This document shows positions 32,033 to 41,688 of a stretch of DNA of 64,000 nucleotides, in pieces. The position numbers and the translations under genes are program-made. Below the pieces are notes generated by a model. It had not been told where the DNA came from and ran no database searches. It saw nothing but the letters and a program-made list of their open reading frames with translations. The first letter of the stretch is position 1, and the number at the start of each line of letters is the position of its first letter. The stretch covers positions 3,741,001 through 3,805,000 of the forward strand of contig NC_070563.1 in the NCBI RefSeq assembly GCF_026914185.1, read 5' to 3'. This DNA comes from Puccinia triticina. Lineage: Eukaryota; Basidiomycota; Pucciniomycetes; Pucciniales; Pucciniaceae.

Positions 32033-34779
32033 CCGGATCATTCCCCCTGTTCAGATATGAAGAGCATATTATTTCCATTAAGAAGTGGCATCACACCAGT
32101 TTAGCAAGCCCGTTCTCTTCCCATAGCATAGGTGGTGCCATAGGCTATTCACACTGTTCCCCTATGATATGCAACACATGCATCAGGGTATATTTACGGG
32201 TTTTTTCAACTTGGCGCATATTCTGCTTTCGGACCCGCTGATCCATGATGATATTGGTTCAATTAGCTACTTAGGTATTAGTGCATCAGCAGCGGGCAAT
32301 AACTATCAATGGGTGGCAGGAGCCCGAGATCATACAAAAAAATCATGTTCAACGTTGAATCTTGGACTCAGGATTGCACTAAATAATTGGGACATATTAC
32401 GAGACTGGAGATCAAACACTATCAAGTGTTGTCATAAGTCCTCGGCTGTTTTACTCAGTAAGGTTACCACTCACCAAAGCTCTACAAAATGATTTGATCC
32501 GGATTTGTTGGCTATTCCTGTTCTGGCTCTACAGATCTGACTGTTGTTCCGCAGCGCAGCCGCGATTTCCCTAGTATTTCTTTCTTTCCAAACTGAAATC
32601 AATCACAGGCCAAGCACAACAAATTGCCAGGACCGCCGTCAGTACCAGTTATGCTTCATACAACATCCCTGAGCTATCTGATCAAATTGATAAGAAAGGA
32701 AGGAGGATGATAGCTTATCCTTGCAAATTGTAAGTTCCTTGTCATCTTTATTATCACTTTTTCTGAATCATTTTACTCATAATCAACATTTTTTTTGTAT
32801 CCTTTTAGATGTGACAAGAAAATTAATTGACCCATGAACAACACATCCTGCAGTAATCTCCTTAAACACGCTGCAAGCTGTGTCAAGAAGAAGAACAATA
32901 TGGACCGTGCCCAGACCCTTGAATCTCTTGGAGTCACAGGCACTGGTCAAATTGACCCGCGGGAGGTGAGTAATCTTGATTAGTTGTTTATTTATGTAGC
33001 CAAATTTAAGATATTCAACATTCTTTTTGTGACAAACAGGTAATTCAGAAATGTGCAATCTGGTGTGCAGAGGCTGCACAACTGTTCTCTGCATTGGAAG
33101 ACCGCAGTCTCCAGATCATCTTGCACACAACTGTCCTCAAAAACTTACCCCATTGATGCATGGTCTCAAAAGCGGTTCATGTCCTGTACACTGCGGTCAT
33201 TCAGGTTGGAGTTGAAGGTGAAGAGGATTCAGTTCCATTTCTATCTCTTTGTTGGTTCTGATTGTCCCAATTTTTCTGGTCATCAGAACCACACAGGTGC
33301 ATTGTATCTTGGTTTGGACGCATGGCAATCCCCCAACGGGTTCAACATTCTTGGTATAGTAATCTACTGGCTTAACAAGTGAGCCGGCGGGAAGTATCAG
33401 CTGGAATTAATACCACTTGATTTCATCAAGTTATCCCGCAGCCACACAGGCAAATACTTGGCTGAAACCGTGCAGATGGTTGTTGAAAAATTTGGTGTCG
33501 CCAGCAAGGTAAATCTTATTTCATTCTATCTCATTGACCTTGCCTGATTATCTTTTTTGGTTGGCCAGATATATGGAATTGTTTCAGATAATGCTTTTAA
33601 TAAGTTTTGTCATGGGAAACAAGTTGAAAAATCTGAAGTGGCCCCACTTCAAAGGACAACCTCAATCGATACGCTGCTTAGCCCACATACTCAATCTCAT
33701 TGCAAAAGCGATCATGTGACCTTTTGGACCACAAAAATGAAATCAAAAAGATACTGTAGAAGACTACAATTCAACTGATCAATCTGATGCTGAATCTGAA
33801 TTCAATGATTACAAAGAGCAGATTGTGTTTTAAGGATTGGTCCATGCTTTCATTAATTGTCATTTTCATGAGTTGATCTGTTTGATTTCCATCCCTTTCA
33901 GGTAAACCAAGGGGAGAGAAGATCATAGGAACTTGGAATATGAAAATTTTGAAGAGGGGATTGCAAGAGTTTCCAAAAAAGAGGAATTGGACACAGATGA
34001 CATTCAAGATGTAAGTGACAAAGACAAAGACATTGACAAATACACATCTTCAAATTGCCGACAAACGCTCGCAAAGGTGAGCCAAATAGCTTAATTTTGA
34101 TTGTTGTACTCTTGAATAATAAGTCCACTGATGCACAATCTATCCTTTAGTTTTGTGTGATTCGTAAGCTGAAAAAATCACCAAACTCAAAAGCGGTGTT
34201 TATCAATTTATGCAAAGGAGAAAACTGTGATAAACCACATACTATTGAACAAGATGTCTGTACCCAATGGAACTAAACTCTAATTCAGCTCAATAGCATC
34301 ATCAGATGTCACTCAGCAATGTAAGTTCAGTATGTGGTTTCCTTATAATCCATCCAACTGTCTGAAAAATGATCATTTCTTAGTTTTGAATGGCAGAAGG
34401 ATAAAAATGGAAATATCAGATTGACAAGAACAACATAGAATTAGCTAACAATTTGGTGGTGATACTGCAACAGTTGTATGAAATAATGCTTCAAGTTTCA
34501 GTTGAAGGATTGGCTCAGTTATTGCATGTGGTGGTCTTCATTGATCAAATAATGGAACATCTCTCAATGATCATAGCTAAACAATCTTACCCACCCGACC
34601 CCGTCTTGAGGAATGTGTGCCGTGGCGGTTTGAAGCTTACTAATAAATAATACAATCTAACCAGCTGCTCACCCCTTTACAGAGTGGCTATGAGTAAGTT
34701 TCTGTTTCACATATTGTTTTTGTCTTCTGTATCCAATTCCTTTGTTTAACTGACTTCCAACAACACCACAACCGCTGTG

Positions 34780-35260
34780 CTTTGCTGATAAAAGCGCCAA
34801 AATAGCAAAGTGCAGCGGCCATCCGCTTTTCCTGGTGCCAAAAAGCAAAAGCGTCAGCGGCTAGACGTTGTTTTCAGCGTCAGCGAAGCGAAAATCCCGC
34901 TGCACGGATTTTCATTGTTAAATAGCGCAGCAATTTTTTTCCGCTTTCGCTGCAAAATAGCGCAGCAAAAGCGGCACAGCGGCTGGGAGCGCTTTTCTTT
35001 GCTTTTAGCAGCTTTTCGCTGCAGAAAGCGGTTCTAGCACAGAGCGCTGCGGCGCTTTTGCCCGCTGAGCCGCTTTTTGCTGCAAATAGCGGTGAGGGCG
35101 GAGAAAAAAGATGCACAAAAACAAACCTCAACTGGTTTGTGGGCAGGATTATCATAATTTCAGGTAAATTCACCGCTTTTCAGCGCATAGCGCAGCGATT
35201 TTGCGCTCTTTCAGCGGTTAGCGCAGCGGAAGACCCGCTGCGCGCCGCTGAAATCTGTTT
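34780..35260. repeat. AGCG/CGCT-rich subterminal block
   Basis: Dense, irregular AGCG and CGCT words, often as GCGCAGCG or AGCGGTTAGCG, spaced about 10-30 bp. Similar blocks lie at 36610-37075 and 38265-38365, inside the same element. Their position next to the element ends suggests transposase-binding subterminal motifs, as in other hAT elements; this is inference. Confidence 0.7.
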
Positions 35261-35657
35261 TTTTTGGGTCAGGCTTTAGGCACGCCAAAAAAATGCCGGA
35301 TGCACGCCAAAAAAGGCGTGAACTCCGGACCACTCCAAGATTTTTGGAGTGGAGGATCATTCACTCCAAAACCAGCCCTCATTTGGAGTGCCCAACCCGG
35401 CACTCCCGGCTGGTATGGAGTGAACACCCTGCCCACTCGATGACCGGCACAGGCCGGCCATCAAGGGCAGTATGTACACTCGATGACCGGCACAGGCCGG
35501 TCATTGAGGGCAGTATGTACACTCGATGACCGGCACAGGCCGGTCATCAAGGGCAGTACACTCAATGACCGGCACAGGCCGGTCATTGAGCGGACACACC
35601 CCTCTCAATGACCGGCATAGACCGGTCATCAAGAGACACACTCCTCTCAATGACCGG

Positions 35658-36545
35658 TGTAAGACTCAAAAGTGTTCCTGAGAACCTTTTGCTGAATGGA
35701 GAAGGGGATGATGGAGGTGCAAACTCTGCCCTTCTATGCTATCAGTCAACAAGACCCACCAAGCTATGCTTGGCAAGTTTTATTCAAGTGATAGGGTAGG
35801 TTGGCTCAAGATGAGTTGTTTGATTGACAAGGTATAGAGTTGATGATTTATATAAGGGTTGGTTATAATTGGTAAGGGTGAATATTGGGGTGAGTGATGA
35901 ACTGAGGAGCTGACAACTGGGGAGGAGAGAGCTCCTTATATAGACAGAAGTGGAGCCCCAGAGGGCTTGTGGGTTAGGGTTTCAGCTGATCTGGACAACA
36001 GTGAGAGGGATTTTAGCTGGTGAGAGTAGATACAAATGATGTCATAATGTGTCAGGGGTACATAAATGATGTCATAAGCATGCAGTAGGGCTGCATGAAA
36101 GCTGCGTAAAGTGACAGTAGGCTGCATTAGTTGACAGGTCGATGCAGGGGGTGCATAAATGATGTCTGAACTGCAGGATCAGTGCGGGATGACATCATAA
36201 TATAGAAATAGAAAAGTACTTGATACTATGTGATGACTATAGTCTGATGGGGAGATGTATGCTTGTATCCTGTGATGTGTATAAGCATAATACTGTGATC
36301 CTTGACTTGAGGCTTGTGACAGGCTGGTGACTGGGTATGCTGAACGTGTGATGGGTGTCCATTGTCCAAGGGTGTGTAGGTTCCAATCCAGAGGGGCTCC
36401 AGTGACGCTTCCAGTTGGGACTAGGGGTAAAATTGGCCGTAGAATCCATTTCTGGGGTCCATTTGATGGTATCTTAAGGCCTAGTATGAGTAATTATGTG
36501 GCATAGAAAAAAACTTTTTATTTTTCCACTTTTCCGTCTACCACA
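35658..36545. mobile_element. Solo LTR, 888 bp, TSD CCGG
   Basis: Starts TGTAAGACTC and ends CTACCACA, with CCGG duplicated at 35654-35657 and 36546-36549. It splits one minisatellite unit of the host element. Some blocks (GTAAAATTGGCCGTAGAATC versus GTGAAATTTGGCGTAGAATC near 31.90 kb) and the length match the LTR of the 30-32 kb element, so both are probably one family. It has no internal region. Confidence 0.8.
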
Positions 36546-37082
36546 CCGGCATAGACCGGTCATCGAGAGACACACTCCTCTCAATGACTGACATAGACCG
36601 GTCATCAAGAGGACCAACGTTGTATCCGCTGCGCTGCGTTTAGCGCAGCGAAGCGGTTAGCGCAGCGATTTTTCAAGTCGCTGCGCTACGCGGTTTTTGA
36701 TTTCTCCGGAAAAAAAATCAAAAAATAGCGCGCTAAAGAAGCAAACATGTAGCGGTCAGCGCCGCTTTTCTCTATGCCATGTGGGAGCCAAAAAAAAAAA
36801 AGAAAAAGGTTTTAAACCACATAGAAACATGTTTAGAACATAAAACTGTTCTGCTATCCGCTAATTTAGCGGGTAGTGTAGCGAATTTTTGCTTTTGCTG
36901 CGCTTTCGCTAATGGCCCTGGGAGGGTAGCGGACAATTGCTGCGCGTAGCGAGTAGCGCAGCGGTGTTCTCGCTGCGCTCTCGCTTTTTGCTCTGGTCAC
37001 GTAGCGGTCAACCGCTGCGCTGCGCTAAAAGGCCCCTTTTTTTAGCGCAACGCAGCGGATACACCGTTGAGAGGACACACCC

Positions 37083-38040
37083 CTCTTGATGACCGGCATA
37101 GAATGGTCATCAAGAGAATATATCCCTCTTGATGACCGGTCTATCCCGGTCATCGAGAGGACAGATCCCTCTTGATGACCAGGATAGGCCGGTCATCAAG
37201 AGGACACACCCCTCTCGATGACCGGGACTGACCGGTCATTGAGAGGGATATACCCTCTTGATGACCGGTCTATCCCGCTCATCAAAAGGACAGATCCCTC
37301 TCAATGACCGGTACAGACCAGTCATTGAGAGGGATATATCCTCTTGATGACCGGTACAAACCGGTCATCAAGAGGGGTGTGTCCTCTTGATGACCGGTAC
37401 AAACCGGTCATCAAGAGGGATGGATCCTCTCGATGACCGGTCTATGTCGGTCATTGAGAGGAGTGTGTCTCTCAATGACCGGTCTATGCCAGTCATCAAG
37501 AAGAGTGTGTCTCTTGATGACTGGTCTATGCCGGTCATCAAGAGGGGTGTGTCCGCTTGATGACTGGCCTGTGCCGGTCATCAAGAGGGGTGTGTCTCTT
37601 GATGACCGGTCTATGCCGGTCATTGAGAGGAGTGTGTCTCTCGATGACCCGTCTATGCCGGTCATTGAGAGGAGTGTGTCTCTTGATGACCGGTCTATGC
37701 CGGTCATTGAGAGAAGTGTGTCTCTCGATGACCGGTCTATGCCGGTCATTGAGAGGAGTGTGTCTCTTGATGACCGGTCTATGCCGGTCATCGAGAGGAG
37801 TGTGTCTCTCAATGACCGGTCTATGCCGGTCATTGAGAGGGGTGTGTCTGCTCGATGACCGGCCTGTGCCGGTCATCAAGTGTACTGCCCTCAATGGCCG
37901 GCCTGTGCCGGTCATTGAGTGTACATACTGCCCTCGATGGCCAGCCTGTGCCGGTCAACAAGTGTACATACTGCCCTCAATGGCCGGCCTGTGCCGGTCA
38001 TTGAGTGTACATACTGCCCTTGATGGCCGGCGCAGACCGG
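37083..38040. repeat. 42-bp minisatellite of palindromic units
   Basis: About 20 units, each holding an imperfect dyad such as TGACCGGTCTATGCCGGTCA flanked by CTCTTGA/TCAAGAG or CTCAATG/CATTGAG arms and a GAGTGTGTCT-like spacer. In the regular part (about 37.43-37.85 kb) the period is 42 bp, that is 14 codons, so long frames stay open on both strands. These are not considered genes. A shorter array of the same units lies at 35421-35653, in inverted arrangement. Confidence 0.9.
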
Positions 38041-38457
38041 CCGTCGAGGGGGGGCTGGTTTTGGCGTGGCAGGGTGTTCACTCCATACCAGCCGGGAGTG
38101 CCGGGTTGGGCACTCCAAATGAGGGCTGGTTTTGGAGTGAACAATCCTCCACTCCAAAAATCTTGGAGTGGTCCGGAGTTCACGCCTTTTTTGGTGTGCA
38201 TCCGGCATTTTTTTGGCATGCCTAAAGCCTGACCCTTTTTTTTTCCTCCCGTATCAATTAGCAAAAAGCGCAGCGGTTCACCCGCTGCCAAAAGCCTTAG
38301 CAAAGCGGGTCCAAAACTGCTCCGCTTTTGCTACGCTTCCCGCTGTGGCAGCGCAGCGGTTGCAGTGTTGCTTCCAACCATCTTGATCACAAGTCCTCCA
38401 CCCCTTTTTCAAGGATGAATACTTCAAAATTGCCATCTGGGATAAAGATTGGATTGA

Positions 38458-38613
38458 ATAGTATAAGCCTAAACCGATGCCAACTTCTTCCAAACCTACT
38501 GATCCCAAAGCAAAGGTATGTTTTCTCAATGTTTTATAGTATAAGCCTAAACCGATGCCAACTTCTTCCAAACCTACTGATCCCAAAGCAAAGGTATGTT
38601 TTCTCAATGTTTC
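38458..38613 (+). repeat. 78-bp tandem duplication in the hAT gene
   Basis: Two adjacent, essentially identical 78-bp copies (38458-38535, 38536-38613) containing AAACCGATGCCAACTTCTTC. 78 is a multiple of three, but the copies contain a TAG in frame with FKDEYFK. Confidence 0.9.
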
Positions 38614-38857
38614 AAACATTTTGCTTCAGTACATCTAAAATAGAGTATTCCTAGCCCCCCACTGGATCTGTCTCAACTTGGCGCCGCTTTTGAAGCACGC
38701 TCCGGGAACTCATCAATGGATCCGCTTGAATTCTTGCTTTCCAGGGCTCTTGTCTTGGATGGATCACAACCCGTCAACGCCTTTGAGTGGTGGCTGCAGC
38801 AAAAGCGGGGAGGTAACCGTTATGGTGGGTTTTTGACCATGGCACTGGATGTATTTA

Positions 38858-39033
38858 TGGTGTTCAAAGTTGGTTTGCAGAGTTTATGCATGCATAAATC
38901 ATAAAATCATAAAAATACTTTGGTGAGGAAATTTTGTTTTACATAATCAGACAGTCACATCCCCTGCAAAAAAGATTTTATGATTTTATGATTTATGCAT
39001 GCATAAAATTATGCAAACCAACTTTGAACACCA
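38858..39033. mobile_element. 176-bp TA-flanked MITE
   Basis: Terminal inverted repeats TGGTGTTCAAAGTTGGTTTGC / reverse complement, further inverted ATGATTTATGCATGCATAAA blocks inside, and TA on both sides (38856-38857, 39034-39035). This is a Stowaway/Tc1-mariner-like MITE. It cuts the hAT frame after ALDVF, before the VERALSFG dimerisation motif. Confidence 0.88.
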
Positions 39034-39330
39034 TAATTGAGTTGCCCAGGTATGTTATTTCTTTCTATTTGAGTATTTTTCCAATTGCTTTCTACTTTAG
39101 TATTGGTGCATTCCTTTGAATTTCCAGCTACGTTAGTCAATGTGGAGCGCGCGCTCAGTTTTGGAAGAGATGGCCCCACCGACATAGGATCGGTTGCGGA
39201 GACCGATATTATATCAGTCGCCTCTGGTCGACCTTACCGCGGGGCGTTGAAACCGATACAACCCCCTTCGCAGTGTCATGTAGCTTTTCTGGACATGAAA
39301 AGAGCTAGAAGAGGATTGCCCGAACTTTAA

Positions 39331-40203
39331 AAAGCATGTAACAATATGCAGACTATGAATTGCCGCCATGTTTTTTCTCAACTACTTTGTAACGTCGAGA
39401 TATAGCTCGGTTAATTTATATCTAGGAATCATCTGTTTTTAATTAATGGACCCAGCTTTGAGTATGGACAACTCCGCCGCATGCTTGTGAACTTCATCAA
39501 TTCCCTCGTAAATTTCGTGCAACGGCAGTAATTCCGCCACTGTTTGGTGCTGGACACAGTCGCAACGTGGATATCTTTGGGCTACTGAGAGCCAACATCG
39601 AAAAATCTAGTTAGGCTTGTTTTTTGGAGCCATATTGACCCTCGGCTGCCAACCACCGTTTCCCTGCAACTATAGAAGCAAAACAATGTGACTTTGTTGC
39701 TTGGAAGTCGCCTCGCTTTCTTCTCAAGGAAAATTTCGCCCGAGGACCGTCACAGTGCTACATACACTGTATCGGATTAAGTGACCCATAATCACCCGGC
39801 CTTGGGCGTCTACTTCCTAGGCTGTTGTGGAATCGGAAGCATTGGGAGAATTGAAAGTTCCTTCAGCGGTTGGGACCCGAGACCATCCGATCAAACAATT
39901 ATTTCATTTAGTTGATGTCGGATGGCAGCAACACATTCTGGATCACCATGGAGGTCGGCTTCGATTGCAAGGTAGTTTCAAGATCATTTGGCTCCTTAGT
40001 TGAGCTGGAGGACCACCTGCCATGGCAAAAAACCGTTGTGAGCACCAATGTTCGTGTTTTGCCCTGCTAGACTCGGGCAGGGGAAATACCATTTAGGTCG
40101 GGCTGGTTTGGACGGCCAGGATCATACAATTTTATGAGGCCTATCTCGCCACATCTCACCATCACCAATAATTTTAAAATCCACACATCTAGGAACAGCT
40201 AGA
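39331..40203. other. Intergenic, no supported gene
   Basis: No signal peptide, domain or repeat structure recognised. The 3' end of the hAT element should lie here, but I could not find a partner for any left terminal sequence. Confidence 0.4.
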
Positions 40204-41688
40204 ATGATTGCCTCTAAGTACTTCTCCATTGTGATTGGCTTATTGGCCCACAGCTATTCATACCGTGTCCACTCTCAGGCGGTTAATCCTGCATGCTCAA
40301 AGGATCTGCAAACCACTCAAGCCAATTGTCAAATGTATGTTGAGTGTGGATTTTCTCCTTCCCGTGACTTCACTTCCACAAAGAATCACCAAATTGGCTA
40401 GAACAAGGATTTTTAATTTTGGCTGATCTTCTATTAATTGATTCCTGATGTTTATCAAAAACAGTGCTTACCGTGGAATTCAATATACTAAAGGTGCAAT
40501 TACTGGAGAGGAAACCAAAATTGTTGTCAATGCTGGAAACTGCAAGGTAATTCATAAGTCTAGTTGCAACTTTTTATGCTTCCAAAATAAACATGTTTTA
40601 TCCAAGCAACAACCATGCTAAATTTTTTCTTTTCCATCAGATAACAATTGGTGTATCTAATAGTGGAGGGTAAGTCAATCCCCCTCTTTCAAGTGATTCA
40701 TGCCCTCATAAGTCAGCATGAATGTGTTGATGGACCTTCCAATTTCCTTACTTACCAGCGCTGTCATAAAGAAAGATATAGAAGATGCCGTAGATGGAAT
40801 TTTCAAAAAATGCCCTGTATCATTTGTGTGCAATTTCATTACTTGGCATAGATTATTTTGTGAACCAAGGAGCTGACCAGATTCAAGATTCAATATTTTT
40901 AGCCTGCACAGAGTATCAACAAAAACTTCCGTGTTATTGTTATAACAATCAGACCTGATGATGCTCCATTTGGTAGCAATTCAAAACTTGGAACTCCAAC
41001 CTGTGGCTTCAAAAGCAGAGCTATGTTCACCAAAGTTTTGATTAAACCAGAAGATTGCTCACAGTTTGTTGCTGCATATTTGGAACAAAAAATACATGAA
41101 TATTTGGTTGCTTTGGATCTGATGACTTGTTTTTATAGGGCCTTGACTTTGGGGATTCAAAACTTTGGAAGGAAACCAATAATATTGAGTAAATCTGGAA
41201 CATGTACTGTAAGTCAACCTGTAACAAAATCTAAATCTTAAACATATGATATCAAGCTAATTTTTCATCATCTGCACTGATGAAAATTGGTACTTATATC
41301 AAAATAAATGTGTTCATTTTTCCAGGTTTTGGTTAAATCAATTAACGATTTACCCATTACCCTGTCAGTATTTGATTAAAAACTCTAAATATCTATGAGT
41401 TAGTTCTCCTGAAATTAATATAACTGATTTAATCTATTCTTGTATTTCTTTGGAGCAGAGTTCAGCCAGATTTAAGTGCTCTACTGAACAAAATAACAGA
41501 TACATGCAAAATCAAGGTAAGTAAAATCAAACCTGATCTGCATAATTTAATAAATAGAAATTTAATTTTATAAATTACTTCAACAGAATGGGATTCAGCC
41601 AAATGGTATCTTAATGAATCCTGGTGGTAACAGTGGGCCAAATGCAAAAATAACAATTGAAATAGGAAATACTATCAATGAAAGTTAG
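40204..41688 (+). CDS. Secreted protein of unknown function, eight exons
   Basis: Model: 40204-40334, 40465-40546, 40641-40669, 40759-40816, 40912-41208, 41326-41363, 41459-41516, 41587-41688; 264 aa, in frame throughout. The N-terminus is a signal peptide (MIASKYFSIVIGLLAHSYSY, cut near VHSQA). Cys residues are frequent (PACSK, ANCQ, GNCK, KKCP, TCGF, DCSQ, SGTC, DTCK), suggesting a disulfide-stabilised extracellular protein. Splice donors are mostly strong (GTATGT, GTAATT, GTAAGT); intron 4 (donor GTATCA at 40817) is the least sure. A weak alternative intron inside exon 5 (about 41036-41139) was considered. Sequence is AT-rich compared with the kinase region. No family is recognised; an effector-like role is only inferred. 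Confidence 0.7.

Larger units (their letters stand above)
29089..32574 (+). mobile_element. Non-autonomous Helitron in hAT intron 1
   Basis: Begins TCCCAACCAGAG after an A and ends ATTTCCCTAG (CTAG 32571-32574) before a T, the A|T insertion site of Helitrons. The subterminal hairpin is CGCAGC-GCA-GCCGCG with one A/C mismatch. Removing it leaves an 80-bp intron (GTATGT..TCACAG) joining hAT exons 1 and 2 in frame. No Rep/helicase is inside. It carries an LTR-element fragment at 30225-32032. The rest (29.1-30.2 and 32.04-32.55 kb) shows no recognisable gene. Confidence 0.7.
34762..38370. mobile_element. 3.6-kb hAT-like foldback element in a hAT intron
   Basis: Flanked by the 8-bp duplication CTTCCAAC (34754-34761, 38371-38378). 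The ends are similar in inverted orientation: left AACACCACAACCGCTGTGCT, right end reversed CAACACTGCAACCGCTGCGC. An 8-bp duplication and such ends fit the hAT superfamily. Inside: AGCG/CGCT-rich blocks, a ~170-bp inverted segment (35262-35434 and about 38070-38240, starting GGGTCAGGCTTTAGGCA), a 42-bp minisatellite and a solo LTR. It sits in an intron of the broken transposase gene (donor 34694, acceptor 38392-38393) whose flanking exons join in frame. Confidence 0.75.
23078..39330 (+). pseudogene. hAT transposase gene shattered by nested insertions
   Basis: Pieces in order. Exon 1 is 23078-23108 plus 28863-29042, starting MPRPSRPPKKSRR and split in codon 11 by a copia element. Exon 2 is 32609-32729, with a BED-like zinc-finger start (YPCKLCDKK). 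Exon 3 is 32809-32965 and exon 4 starts at 33041. Later pieces carry GALYLGLDAWQSPNGFN (~33.30 kb), IRCLAHILNLIAKAI (~33.69 kb) and the LTNKYNLTSCSPLYR block (~34.64-34.69 kb). After a 3.6-kb insert come FKDEYFKIA (~38.41 kb), a FEWWLQQKRGG block (~38.78 kb) and the dimerisation motif VNVERALSFGRD (~39.15 kb). These are hallmarks of rust-type hAT transposases. In-frame stops (for example TGA replacing an expected Arg codon in exon 3, and others after 33.15 kb) make it inactive even without the inserts. Confidence 0.88.

Noticed and set aside
37083..38040. Array with palindromic repeats and short spacers, superficially CRISPR-like
   Set aside because: Eukaryotic nuclear DNA, spacers are not unique, no cas genes, and the units sit inside a mobile element.
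37411..38225. Long open frames of 120-222 codons on both strands with 14-aa repeats
   Set aside because: They are a by-product of the 42-bp minisatellite (multiple of three) and are mirrored on both strands; there is no start context, splice signal or unique sequence.
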